Shown here one piece after another: positions 26,918-41,178 of a stretch of 64,000 nt of DNA. Position 1 is the first letter of the stretch; each line of letters begins with the position of its first letter. The DNA comes from Apis mellifera. Lineage: Eukaryota > Arthropoda > Insecta > Hymenoptera > Apidae. Under the pieces are notes generated by a model that saw only the letters and a program-made list of their open reading frames with translations, had not been told where the DNA came from and made no database searches. The DNA lies in contig NC_037639.1 in the NCBI RefSeq assembly GCF_003254395.2, positions 13,249,037 through 13,313,036 on the forward strand, given 5' to 3'. The translations under genes and the position numbers were made by a program.

Positions 26918-29900
26918 AACGGTATTTTAACCATGTCGATGATCGAGTTGCACGGAAATAAAGCTCATCTTCTCCCTTTACAAGACTTCGTTTCACTTCG
27001 TTAAAATATCCACGAATTTAAGCGCTGCCTTCTCTCAGAGATCCCCTTTAATTATGTTTGCGATGGGTATGGCAATGACGCTAATTAAATGCAGATTGAT
27101 AAAGCGATGGGTATTCCGAATAGCAGGATAAGATCCAATTAGGGAGGAGTCCGCAGGTTCAATTACACGCGAATCTACGAGAAACAACTTCTATTCGATA
27201 ACGTTTGCCATTATAATACCGTCTAATGTATTAAATTAACAAGAATTATTATACAAATAATCGCCTTCCCCGATGTATCTCTATATATGCGAGACGTTTA
27301 TAATTTTTATAATTACTTTTACAATCGATTTAATTAAACTTAACCTTCATTTTGGACGAACGTTAGACACGAAACGAAACGTTTGTTTAGCGATGGATTT
27401 TCGAAGGAGGATTTTTATTCGATGGAAAATATAGGAAAATCTTCGGGAAAGCGAGTTGAAAACGAATACTTATGAAGCTTTGTATTTTTCCTTGGTCGAC
27501 GAAACGTAGAACAATTGGCACGAGAAATATCTTTCCCGTGTTGACATTTTGATCTCGAATGTGCAACTCTTTCTCGGGATAAAATTTCATTAGAAAAACT
27601 AGCTCTTGCATCGAGGTTAGGTTCGTTAAACGTGGCTCTAGGAAACGTATTTTACAGAGGCGTAAACCGCCCCATCGTTTTTACTTTTTCACGTGTAAAG
27701 AAAAAAAAAAAGGGAGGGACAAAGGGATCGGTAAAAGACACGGAGAGTTTCGGTTTATGTTTCCTTTGAGATGGGTAACGATAGTAATTAACGAATAAGA
27801 GGGAACGAGAGAGAGAGAGAAAAAATTGTGCAAAATTTATCACACCTTTGATAAATTTCCACGAAGATTAAGTTCCCAAGTGAGGAGGACAACTTTAATT
27901 GACCCTATATAAAAAAAGAGTATAGAAGAAAAAAAAAAGAAATTTGTTTCATAGAAGATGGAACGTAAATGCGAAAAAAAAAATGAATAAATTTTCAGAA
28001 TTTTAACGAGATACAAAAGATCAAACTCTCGCTCTACTCGAAAGTGAGGAAAAAGCTGAGTCCGATTTTAACGACTGAACGATAAAGCGAAAGTAAAAGC
28101 AGAGAAAACGAAGGATTTTCAGGATGAAGAATTAACAAAAGAGAAAGTATATTGTAATTATTCGATGGATTCCCAACTATCATTATAAATTTAAAAAACT
28201 GCCAATCAAGATAACCTCATTTTTTTTCTTTTTTTTTTTTTTACACACTTTTTCATTTCCTGTATTCTTCTCCTCTCTAATAAAAAAAAGAGAACAGAAC
28301 GAACTGAAACGGAGATCATGCGCCAGAGTCGGCGCATTATGATTCTCTAACAGGGTTCTTTCCAATGAACCTATCTTACACTGCGAGGAAATTGGAACCG
28401 AAAGAAGAAAATTCTGACACAGCTGTCGAGGCGTTTGATCCAACGAGAGAGAAAGAAAGACGAAACGTGAAGAGTGAAGCGTGAAAAGCGTCGAAGCTGA
28501 AATGTCGCCAGCTAAGAAAGAAAATACGAATGAGACGTTGTTGTTGTCGTCGCAAACGACGAAGAAAAACCGAAGAAATTCGTTCTAGTAACAATCAGTA
28601 AAAATTAAAGCTTGAAAAACGAGATCGTGGGAGAACAATAGCGTTCTCGACTCTGTACTGGGAATCGTACGTTCTCCCGATTAAATTCTCGATGACAGAT
28701 CTTCAAGGATCGATATAAATAGACGTCGAAAAGGAGAAATATAAGGCGAGTGATCATTCCGTAGTGAATCCGTCCGGAAATCGATAACATACGAAATGGA
28801 AACGGAGACATCGTTTTGCTTATTTTAATTTTATTAGATGGAGGAGGAGAAAAAAATGTAATAATGGCAAAGGGGGTCGATTCGATCGAGTCATCGACGG
28901 CTCCCTCGGAATCTACCACGTATCTCATTTCCACGACATTAATCGAAGGTCACGAGTTGCAAGGAACAGGCCTGTATCAACGAAAGGTAAAGTTTACATC
29001 GCGTACACCGGTTTGTATATTCTCGTCCCGCATTAAGTATCAGCTGGATAGTGTAAACTATTCGCGATGTACAGGGTGTTCCATCCACAGCGAGTCGATC
29101 ACTCGACCAGCTGTGTTCATAACACTACACCGTGCATTTCTCTCTCCCAATTCCATTGTTCGACGACGCGTGCCACGACGCGCGTTTACGATCCTACCAT
29201 CCTTTGTACATAGATTATATTTTTTTTTTTTAACCTCCCTTCACCCGTGTAAATCGTACTCGAAACAATACGCGAATTAGAGGTTATGAAAAATTGAAGC
29301 ACGGAACAGGAACGGATCGAAATGAAAGGAGAAAAGCGAACGGAATTTCGAGGCTGTTCAAACGGCGTTCAAAAATATAAAACGATAAATTCATCTAACG
29401 ATCCTATCCGTAACTGCAAAGATCTATGAAATATGATGGCTTTCTTTCTTAAAATTCTCGCTCCATTAGTAAGAAAAATTTACACGAATATGCAAAATGC
29501 ATGTACACACTTATGCTGGGAAACTGTACGACCGTTTCTCCCCTTCTGTTGAAATTTATCGGTGAAACCAGGAAGTACGAATAGTCCATTTACGCGATGA
29601 TAAAGTCTGGAACAACAACATCGGTGTCGCAATCAACGAAAAGAAACACGATACTGGAGTACACCCTGTACAGTTCGCAAAGCTTTGGAAAGCCAGAAAT
29701 TCTGTGCGTGCGTGTTCACGTTTAGAAGCCGAGGCCGACTTTGGCTAAAGAGGCCATCGACGAAGACCTCGGTATTATGCGCGCACGTGTGTGTGTTCGT
29801 GCGTGTGCAAAAAGCGATTCGCCTGTTGACAAAGCGAACGGAATGGGCCTCGACGAAACAACAACGAGCGAAACAACCGGCAGGCGCTTTGTTCCTTTAA

Positions 29901-32900
29901 ACTTTTTCCCTCAAAAATTCCTGCTCGAATCGAGCATACGTTTCTCGTTCTCGCGTTATGTAACAATAACGAGGCTTTCGAAATAATAAATTTTTAGGGA
30001 TAATAATGATAATAAGAAGGGCCGAGAATAGATTAATGCGCGGTAAAGAGGATCAGATCGTAACTTAAAAGGCGCGAACCATTTTCCATTGTGCGGAACA
30101 TAGTTTCTTCTCTTTGTTTACCCAGCCTGAATCTCTATTTCATCGCGTTCGACAAGATGGACATTGTAAGAATTAATGAAACGCGTACCACGGAGCGGGG
30201 GAAGAAATGGGAAAGGAGAGAATACAAAGAACGCAAAGATGCCTCCACTATTACGGCCCAATAATAGCGAACGGTCGGTTTGTAGTTTCGCGACTCGGAA
30301 TACGAAAATATTTCAAATCAAGACGTATTTTTAGACCGTGGCTAGCTTCTGCATATACGCACAGGTGCATCGGGTGATTGCAACAAAAATCAGGAGGAAA
30401 TCGCTTCCCGTGACTCAGAGACTAACGTTAAAAATATCGCGAATCTATTTTCTTTTCTCCCTCCTTCCTGTTTTCTCTTCGGGAGATCGTTTTATAATTT
30501 AGAAGAAAAAAAAGAAAAGAAAGAAAGAAAACATTCGATCGAAGAACCGCGTTTATTCAAAAAACTCGTTCCGAATAGTAACAGAATGTGAGTGCAAAAC
30601 GAGTGCACATAGAAAGGGAAAAAGATTCTTGTCGAACCTGACCTCTGGCAAACGCCATCGGGAGAAAAGATATATATTCCGTTTACATGTTTCTTTATCG
30701 ACAAAGAACAAAGGTTATGGTTAATTCGAGGATAACATTGCACGTAATGTTTTTCTTTTTATTTTTCCTTTTTTGCAATGTTAATCCATACCCTCGTTTC
30801 AAAGAATAGATAAAAAAAAAAAAAAGGAACGCGAAAAAAAAAAAGAACGTTAAACGAAAACGCGTTGTTAACGTGCCATTACAGCGCCCTCTTTGCTCGC
30901 CAACTGATCCCCAAAGACTTCCGGTTGCGGGAAACCGATGTCACCGATGTGGTATGAGGGTCTCAAAATGGCGTCAAGATAACGATCGTCTCACGTTATC
31001 GTATCATCTTATGAATTATTCCACATATATATATATATATTATTCTAAATTCTATGAAACGTATAAATCAATGTTCAATCATACTCGATATTCTTTTACA
31101 TAAACGACAAAAAGGGTCACGATAGATCGAAAGAATAAATGGAAAAATGGTAGTATGGCGAGAAGAGGAAACGAATATATTTTTTCTTCTCTTTTTTTTT
31201 CCTTTTCCTTTTTTTTTTTTTTTTAATGTTCGAAGCATGATAGTCCCGTTAATCAGAGCTCAACGCACGAACGACCCAGTTTTTTTTTCTCCGCGATCAA
31301 ACGTTTTACCACGATGCTCGGCTAGTTTAAACAATAGAAGGAATATCAAACCCTGCGTCTGGCGGACACAGATAACCGAGCTCGAACGCGGCCCCGTCCG
31401 ATATACGGGAGGAGGACACCGGGATCCTAATTTTCCGGAACGGTGAATCGACTCGAGCTTAATAGTTTTGCTACATTCGAAGCGAGCAACAACACCAGAA
31501 GGGATCCATCCACCAGTTTTTTAATTGGAAAAGTTTGAGACGACCGTTGACGGATCGACAGAAGAACGGATCGAATTCTTCGACCGAATAATCCGCGACG
31601 CTTTCCTTTCGAGCGTTTCTCCCTCGCAACGCGCACCTTCTCCACGCGAGACGCATTCCCATCACGTTCCGCCACTTGCTTCTCGGGATGATTACGGATG
31701 TAATCGTTTCTGTAACGTTATGTATTTGCAACGACCTCTGCGCGATAAATCCACCGACGACAAGCGTTCTCCCCCGATTATGTCATAAAGCAGAAGACTC
31801 CGGTGTGCCAAGTGGTTTGCGCTAATAGCGACGATTCTTGGAATGTATTTAAACGTATTAATTCGAACTAGACTCGAACGACGAGCAGTTAAAAAAATAT
31901 ATATATATATTTATGCCTTCCGGTTGCGGAACTTCCTGTTTACGCAATTTCGTAGAATTAGGAAATTTCGATCTCTTCCAACCAAGAGAACGAAAGGAAA
32001 ACAAATAACGCGATCGCGAATTGTTCCAATTCATTCGAGTCGTCGAGGGAAAAAAAAGAAATCTCCGAAACCGAGTCGTCTTTTTTTTTTCTTCCTCTCT
32101 AATTGCTCGAGAAATATAAGAATCTTCACGACGCTTTGAAATTTTTCAAACGGCATCGAATAATCGTTAATTGTGAAAATAAACTTAAGCTTTGGTAAAC
32201 GACAAATCGTATCTACGTGTAGGAATACAAGCAGATGCACGCCGGGGAAAGCATTCCACGGCGAAGAGTGGAATGGTACGCGGCTCGAAGAGCTAACGTT
32301 TTCCTGCGGAAACAACTTAGCCCCGAACAAAACCGCGGAATCTCTGCCAATACTCGTGGCCAGGCATAAATCATTGTCGGTGGCATAAACCCCGATGGAC
32401 GGAGTTAACATAGGCGGAACGAAGCGCGACGAGCAAAAGGGAAACAAGCGATCGCGCAGCGATTTACCGCATAGCTTCACACGCGCGCTCATAGTTTGTT
32501 TCGCGCTTTTCGTTTCACACGTGCTCGATAATATGCAACCATGCAAGATTCGAAGAAAATGTGGAAGACCGTGACAGCTGTTGAAGGAAAACGAGAATGT
32601 ATCGCGCGACGCCTGGTCAATGTCGAAACGCAAAACTTTTCCCATCCCTCCTTCCCCCATTCGTCCGTTTCCAAACGGATCGTTCGTTAATACCTCCGCG
32701 TAATATCCTGTTTTTCTCTCAAAATCAAAAAAAAAACAACGATCGATCAATTTCACAATAAATATCCGATAATCTACGCTCTAATCTCTTATATCTTCGA
32801 TTTTATGCTGTATCATATTTGTTTTCGCCATGCAATTTATGTATAGAAGGATGAAATACAAATACGATTATATCGTTGTCGAAAATTACTTGCACGAAAT

Positions 32901-33976
32901 CTTTCGTGACGATTGAACAAACGTCACGATTAAATAAACTCACAATTCGATAATCGCCTGGACAACGAGCGATTCATTTGTTTGATTACTGAAGCTGTTT
33001 TTTTTTTATGATTGGCAAAAAAACGCAGAAGCCATAGGAAAAAAAGGAGGGAACACGGAAGAATCGTTCGGGCGAGAGGAATAAATCAAAGAACATCGCG
33101 ATTTTATCGACTGTGGCGAACGATAAAGTAAGTACATTCGATGAAATACAAATAAGATCGATGAGAATTGTTTTGATTCCCTTCGAAACGGGCAAGTTAA
33201 TTAACAAAGTTCATACGGAAACGTCGGTGTGTACCAGCCCCGACGCCAATTACCAACTTGAAAGCCCCGAACAATAAAACGCGGAGAAAATACGTAAGCC
33301 GTGAAATATACCAGGCCAGACAGAATAAATATGAACACGTTGGAAGAGCATGAGAACGTTGATCCGCTGGACTAGCAGACCAAATATGGCGTAACCGATC
33401 GTTTTTAAAATCCGCCTTGAAACAACCGCTTCGCGATAAACACCAATTCCTCCTGTTTTTTTCCAACCTAAGATACGATACACACCGCGAAGAAGAAGAG
33501 CAAACACCGCGAACGGAACGCAATAACACCGAGCCGTTCGTTCGACTTTAAAATCATACGACGAATCGCGGAAATTCCAATTTATCCCCCCTTCGGATAA
33601 TGCAGGAGATCGCAATCTCTCCGTACCTTTCGTCTTATCGTATAACGAGCATCGGATCATCGATCGTATAATTCGGTATACTTTATCGGTCCTTCAGAAC
33701 GTTTCCATCCCATCCCAGGGAACGATCAAGAGGCAATTAACGAGAGAACAGGTAGAGGAGTAGGAGACGGACGAGGAGCAGGAACACGCGTGTGACACCG
33801 TTAACGCTCCGCGTGGGTCAAGTCCGAGCGGTAGCCGAAGAAGTGGCCGTCTAAAAATATGTATCGCGTTTCCGTTGCCGAGTTGGCAAAGAACGCGTAG
33901 CCAGCCCACATCAGGGGGTTGGGAGAGAAGGGAGGGACGGAAAAGAGAGACAGGCGAGGCAAAAGAGACGGGCAAG

Positions 33977-34007
<31 letters not shown>

Positions 34008-37000
34008 CGACGAGGCGGCGTTAAAAGGACGTTACACGGTGTGCGGCTAGTCTAGCCGGATCCGGGGCCGAGTTCATTTCACTTTGCAGTCATCAGGTTC
34101 TCCTGAGTCACTCGAGCCAGCGAGTCGGCCGGCCAGACAGGTTGCTACCTGCCCTCCAACGTACGTTTCACGCGGCCGTGTGCGTGCGATACGAGTCTGT
34201 GAACGAGCATTCGCATTTCCCTCGACGCGAGAATCGACCCGCCAGGATTCCACTGGAAAATTGCGAGCGCGATGTGTGACGACGAGGCGTACATCTCGCA
34301 CGCCACGCTCCGTCTACGCCCCAGACACCATAAGGGAAATTGAGAGAGTCAGCTGGATAGCCGATGTGAATCAGCTGACCGAAAACTTAACGCGTTGCTT
34401 GTTGGATGGAAAGTGGATCGGTCCCGGAATCATCTCTCGCTCCGGAGATTTGATCCGACTACACGCGAGCTAATTTCGACGAGTTTTCTTTCCCTTCCCT
34501 CTGTTTATTCTCGAGGCAAATGCTTATCTCGATCCGCCAACTTTGGGGGAGTTGCGTAATTATTACAAGTTGCGTAACTTAAAATATGAAGAATCGTACG
34601 ACAAAATTGTGGACGAAGAGAAAAGTATGAGGGAGAGGAAAAAAAAGATTCTATCGCGAATAATAAAATTGAACGAGTACGAAACGGCAATCGAGACACG
34701 AACGCAGCCCCCTCGAAGGGGGATCGATCAATTTTTCAAAAACGTAATCGTGGGAACCGTTGTAACAGACACGATCGACCCCCTCAGGTAGCGGCCGGAA
34801 GGTTTTATGTACACCGTTCCTCCAAGCCTACGGTTTGGAATTTCGTACTTCCTGTCCCCGGACGAGCACCAAAGTTCCGGCCGAATAAAGGATACAACCA
34901 GCTTATCCGACGAGGCAGCAACGAGAAGAAGCCTATTCGAAATATACGTATTCTGTACCGTACCTCGACTCTCCCGTTCGACCGGTTTTTACATCGGTTT
35001 TACCTCGACGGTTTCGAGAACGAGGGGAAAAAAAAATGAACGTGTAATTAACGCGATAACGCGTCAACGATGAACGACTAGATTAATCCGTCGAGAGTTA
35101 CGAAACGGATATAATAAAACGGGGCTCGTTCGACTTTCCACTCAGAATTTCGAAAGTTGTACACCATCGGTGGTCGTGACCACCACCGTGATGACGTCAC
35201 AGCATCAGCTGATCGAGTTTTCCACCGGCGACCGTGTATTATATAGGGAGAGACGAGAGAAGAGACAAGAAAGTTCCGTCGTACCCATCTGCGAGTTCGA
35301 AGGTGGAGGGGAGGGGGGCCGGCTACGAACGTCTGTTACGACATGTAACACGAGCACGTGCGCACCGCAAATAACTGCGCTATAGCTTCTCCCGTTTCTC
35401 CGCCGCCGAAAGCGGAAATCAATTCAAAAGTCGGCTTAAAAAGAACCACATGGCGCCTCGAAAATGTAGTAAACACCACTTCCTATTGTAAACGTGCCGA
35501 CCTTCTCTGCTGAGAGCTAATAAACGTTCATCGATAACAGGAAAAAAAAAACAGGAATTTATTAACCAACCTACTCGTTTCCTCGTTTACGTTCTTCTTT
35601 TCGATACGTGCAACCAATGTTAACTAAAAATCGTGAGAGCAGCGGTCGATCAGAGATTTTTCCTCCCCTCCCCTCGTGTCGTCTTGGATCGATAAACGGC
35701 ATCCTCCACGCGAGTTATTCCGCGCGAACAGTCCGCTGAACGTTGCCACGAAGCGTAGAAGCCGATGCGACAGAATATGTCCATCCATCGCGGAAGATAG
35801 CTCAAGCCGGTGCGCTTCTCGAGAACACAAGCATAGTTTCACCGACCGTGACGAAGGCAACGTTGCTTCTGGAAACCACGGCTGATCCAAACTCTTGGTC
35901 ACCGAGATGGCAATACGAGAAACGTCAGGGAGCGCGCAATGACCGCATCATCGTCCCTCGCTAAGTGCATTTACAGCCTGTCCACGTGTGGCCACCAACG
36001 AGCTGATAAACTGATAACCGAGACGGAGAGAAAGGAAGGAGAATAACGCCACGTGGCTCGATTTCCTGAGATCTAACGTTTCTAATTGTTTTCGCATTCT
36101 GAACCGAGTGAAAATGCGATTCGATGATTCGATCCAATTTGACGATAAAACGGAGTGGAGCTTTTTTTTTTTTCAATCGTTGGAAAATCAATTTACGTAA
36201 ATTGCTGATTGAATTTCAACGATAGAAGTGTTTGTCGTGCAACTGATAAAACAAACTCGAGTTTCGTTCTTCCGTGATAGATACGCGCGCGCGTATTTCA
36301 AGAAAAATTTGTTGTTCGGCAAATGATTACAGGTGAAAAGATTATTAAATTGGTAGAGGAACGAAAGAAGATAGAGATCTACTAGAGAAAAGGAAACGAA
36401 AGCATGATCTGATTAATTTATCTGGGAATCTAAAACATCTAGGATTATCGTGAGAAATGGAGAGTGAACGATTGCAACGGTTACTCGATAAAATTGAAAA
36501 CGAATCCCGGCATTGGCTAATCCATTGTTCAATCGAATCGCGTTTCCATTGATTTCGAGAAAAATCGAAATAATAAAATGGATAAATAAACGAATGTTTC
36601 GCGCAAAGTGACTGGCCAACTACCTTTCTTTTCTTTTTTAGTTCTTTTTTTCCTCAAACTTATCTTCGACGAAGGAATATACGAAAAAATTTTCCACAAA
36701 CGTTTCACCTTCAATTAGCCGTATCAGTCGACGAAATAAAATAATCTAAATGGCGAAAGAACGGCGAAATCGAGAATTGATATCCGGAGTAGAGTTGGGA
36801 GCATGTGAGGGATCAATGCGAATCCCTCCCCAGTTCATCGGTGAAATTAACAAATTTTTAGTTTCGTCAAAGAAATTTTAACAACGATGTGATAATCACA
36901 GCGGCAAATCTTTCGTGGTCACGCGATTGCGCCGTGCTTATTTAGCTAACTTTATTCCTGCTGTAATGAAACGGGCAACGAACTAATCTCTCAAGAATAC

Positions 37001-40000
37001 CCATTGGCTGGCTCGATGCATCAATGGAAGTCGGAGCGTGCAACGTCGAATTCAAAGTACGAATCTGCAATTAGTATTAATGGAATAGCGGACAAACTGG
37101 TGGCGTGTGTCCCTGCTACGATGCCATATCCATTGCATTAAAGTAATGAACAATATCGTTCACCATCTTTCGATTCGAATACGATCGATCGATGTTGAAA
37201 AAAAAAAAAAATCTATCAAATTTTGTACATCTCTTCTTTCTATTTATAAAAAAAAAAAAAAACAAAATCTGAATTTAGAAAGTTAGTTTATAACAATCGA
37301 ACGATCGTTAGATGATGGAACGATTATCAGAGACGACGACATCGATGGAAAAGGAACACTTCACACTTGGATGATTTAGTCGGACAACCAATGTTCGCGA
37401 ACAATAACGACGGTATTAATGTAGTACCTTTATCGCTACCTATGAAATCACTCGAATGTAAAGCGACGCCGACTCCAGACGGTTAACCCGTCGTCGTCGA
37501 TCGATGCGATCGACGATTTTACGATACCGCGAAATACATCTCGGATACCGGTGTATACACACCCACGATTCAAACCATTTGAACCGTTGAAAAAAAGCTT
37601 TCCAATCGACCGACAAACTACTCCAAGATATTCCGCCAATGAGCGTGATGTTCACCCCACGAGGACGATGATACTTTCCTCGGGGCATTATTAAGGTCAC
37701 AGTTTGAATCCGCGCAGGACTATAAATTATGGAAGTCCTAAATCACGGATTATTTATACCAGCCACTTGGCCCGTGCACAAATCGATACCGAAGTTTCGT
37801 CGGTAGGAGGGAAACGAATTGGAATCCAACCTGGTAAAAAAAAGAAAAGAAAAAAGAAAGAAGAAAAAGGCGAAAAACACAGGGGAACAAGGTTGCGATA
37901 CGTTCGGCAAAGTGCAGCCATTGAACGAGAACGTAATCACGCGACAAACGCTTTAATATTAAGAATGAGTCATACGCCTTCGACGAACATCGTTCTAAAT
38001 GCAACCAAACCAGCCTGGTATATGTATACTAGCGCTAACTTATCAAGAGATAATGTCGCTAAATCGTTACTAGTGCCGTTATAGTCGCTCATAAATTACC
38101 ATCGCATCTCGTAATTGCACGGAGATATATTACCAACTACGATTAATAACAATCACGATTTCTTCTCCCGATTAATCGTCGTCTTTTAATATTTCGTTTA
38201 ATTAACGGAATCCACGAATCCAAATTCTCGGTAGATCTTATTACAATAAATTCTTTTATCTGAATGATTCAATCGAGGTTTAATCTCGAATCGTTGATTC
38301 AAGTTTTTTACGATTTTCCGCTTGCAACGAGCATAGCAAAATTACGAGAATAAAATTGAAAAGTCCGTATTTTCGTATCTTTTCTCCTCCGACAGATGAC
38401 ACCACTGTTACGAAGACCATAATGTATAATTTATGGATTATTTACGACGATAAATAAATATACTTTTTCAAAATGTAATCAAAGAATAATATCCGCGCGT
38501 GAACTTATATTGTTCTACGGCCAACTGTTAAGTTTAATATATTCACACTGCCAACTGATCGATAGAAATTTAAATAACGCCGGCGAAACGCACATTGATT
38601 TTTCAAAGGGTTGAACGAGTGAAAACCGGAATCCTCCAACAGTATAATAACCACAATAAGAGACTGTGCAAGCGTCGTGTACAAGGCCGAGGGACTTTAA
38701 GGAACCGCCGAGGCAGAAGGACTAAATGGGGATTCACACGTGGCTGATCTTTCAGGGATGAATCACGGGAAGAGGCTAAATTTTTCAACCTCCAATATAT
38801 TCTCGCCTCGTATTCCCAATATATATATATATAAGATACGGAGAGAAATATATCTGGAGATTAAATTTTTTTTAAAAGAAGGATTAACAAGAAATTCATC
38901 GATCGCAACGAACCTCCTAAAAAAATAAATATATTCGAATAGATGGGTCAGTCAAATCTGCTAATTCAAGTCAAGTTGAACATTATACATTTTACATGTC
39001 ACGAATGCAGACTTCGATCATTTCGTGTGAATATTTAATTCAATTACACTTTATGCACGAAATTTTTTGCAACATATGCTCTGTTCCCCCTCACAAACAA
39101 TAAAATTCGATCGCTGTAATTTTTCAAAGAGTCTTCTTATGTCAATGATTCGCGAGAAATCGTCATGAAATTGCTACGATTATAAAAAAAAAAATCTCAA
39201 TTCAAAAGATAAACAATCTTTAAAATGTATCGCGCGAAAACCGAACAGTAAAATGTTAATTTCGTATACACGCTCGACGAACTGTACGCGATACGTCGAT
39301 AAAGTTAGCACGAGGGTCCATTCGCAGCTGGGTAATAATTCAGCTGATAACGCGTAAACATAATTTAATGTAATATAGAGAGGACAATATTTGTCGGAAC
39401 GCTGAGTGATTTCCGAAAGACAACAGGGAAAGAGACACGGAAGTCGCCCTTTTGTCTACGTCCCCTAAACGCGTAATATCTTGTTTGTCCGAGAAGCGTA
39501 CAACACTTTGATAACACAAACCCTATACCTTTTGTAATATTTAAACAATTGATTACTATTTAAGATGGATCTAAGTATGAATTTTCTAATATTTTGCATT
39601 TCGTGGTATTCTTTTTTTTGAAAACAAGCCTTCAAAAGCTTCGTTCTCGTCATAAAATTCCGACCGGATGATCGTATCGAAAAGAGATTTAACGCATTAT
39701 ATCTAATATAATATCTATAAATATAATCTAATCTAATATATAATCTATAGCTTACGTGTAATAATATCATAAGGATATAAATATTATAAGAACGAAAAGA
39801 AAGAATGTCGTTATCGTTTTTCGAAAATTTGTCCAGAATTTGAAAAATGTAAAAAAAAAAAAAAATAGTAAATTTTTAGATGACGAATCACTATCACAAC
39901 TACTGCTTACCATGATCCTTCAGGATTTCAACACCAATCCCTAAACTTCGATAGTTCTAGTTTCCATTGAAGGTAGGTTAGAGGTTTACCTAACTCGGTC

Positions 40001-41147
40001 TCTTTGAGGACGAGCCTTTGTGCCATCCAAGCCAGAGTGTTTCCATTACAGCGAAGAATATTCGATTGACACGAATTGATAGAATTCGTGGAAAATGAAT
40101 TTTTTTGTCTTCTTTATTTTTTTTTCAACGAGAATACGCGACTCATATATATATATAAATACCACGAACGACACCAACCACAAGAATCTTACATCTATCT
40201 ATCATATCACGATGCAACGTGAGAGCCAGTGGTAGGCTCTCACCAATGTGAACGAACAAAAGATGGCAAAAAAAAAAAAAAAAAAATTTATACAAGATAT
40301 TGGTGGCAGCTGTAAACATTGACATATAATCGGTCATAGCATGCTTACATATAAAAACATTTGTACCTGGTAAAATTCAATGTTTATTGAGAGAGTTCAT
40401 TTAATCTTAATCACGCGGAAGAACAAACAATTCGATGCATTAATTATCTTCAATAATTATATCCTATATTATTAATAATATATATTTAATTTGTACAATA
40501 AAATCCAATTATTTTGGAATTCGTGAACGAATACGTAATAAAATCTGGTGAGAAGATGATGGCTGGTATAAACATCTCTGTATTCGGTGCACTCCCTCTT
40601 AGCATAGATAAAAGATATAAATTTATCACGGTAGAATTACGTCACGCGTAAGACCCGAACTTCGACGATAACTGAAACGCTTAAATTCAACGTCATTGTT
40701 CTTAATTTACGCGATGGTCATCCCTATAGTTGATTTTTTCGACAAGATAAATCATCATAATAAGATAAATGACAAAAGGTATATTGTAAATGATAATACG
40801 AAATGAAAAAGATAAAAAAGTTTGCAAATAAAATTAAATGAGATCAGTTAAATTCTATTTAAGATCGATCGAAATGAAATATTGCTTCAAAGTTCCATTC
40901 GTTCCCGCAATGCGAACACTTTTGAAAAGGTTAGAAAGAATTTTCTGAACGACAACACATGGCTCCATTTTGTTTAATACGTATCATAAAAAAAAAACTA
41001 TTTCATATCCAAATATCACCATGATTAGAGATATTTTTAGAAGAAAAATATAAATAAAAAAACATAATAATAATGATCATTATGTATTCAAGATCGTATT
41101 CAGAACAAACGTGTGTGTATATGTGTATGTGTGTGTGTGTGTGTGTG

Positions 41148-41178
<31 letters not shown>

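Noticed and set aside
34084..34473. 129-codon plus-strand ORF near the (GCAG)n repeat
   Set aside because: GC-rich patch, open on both strands, Arg-rich, no homologue; at most a non-coding transcript.
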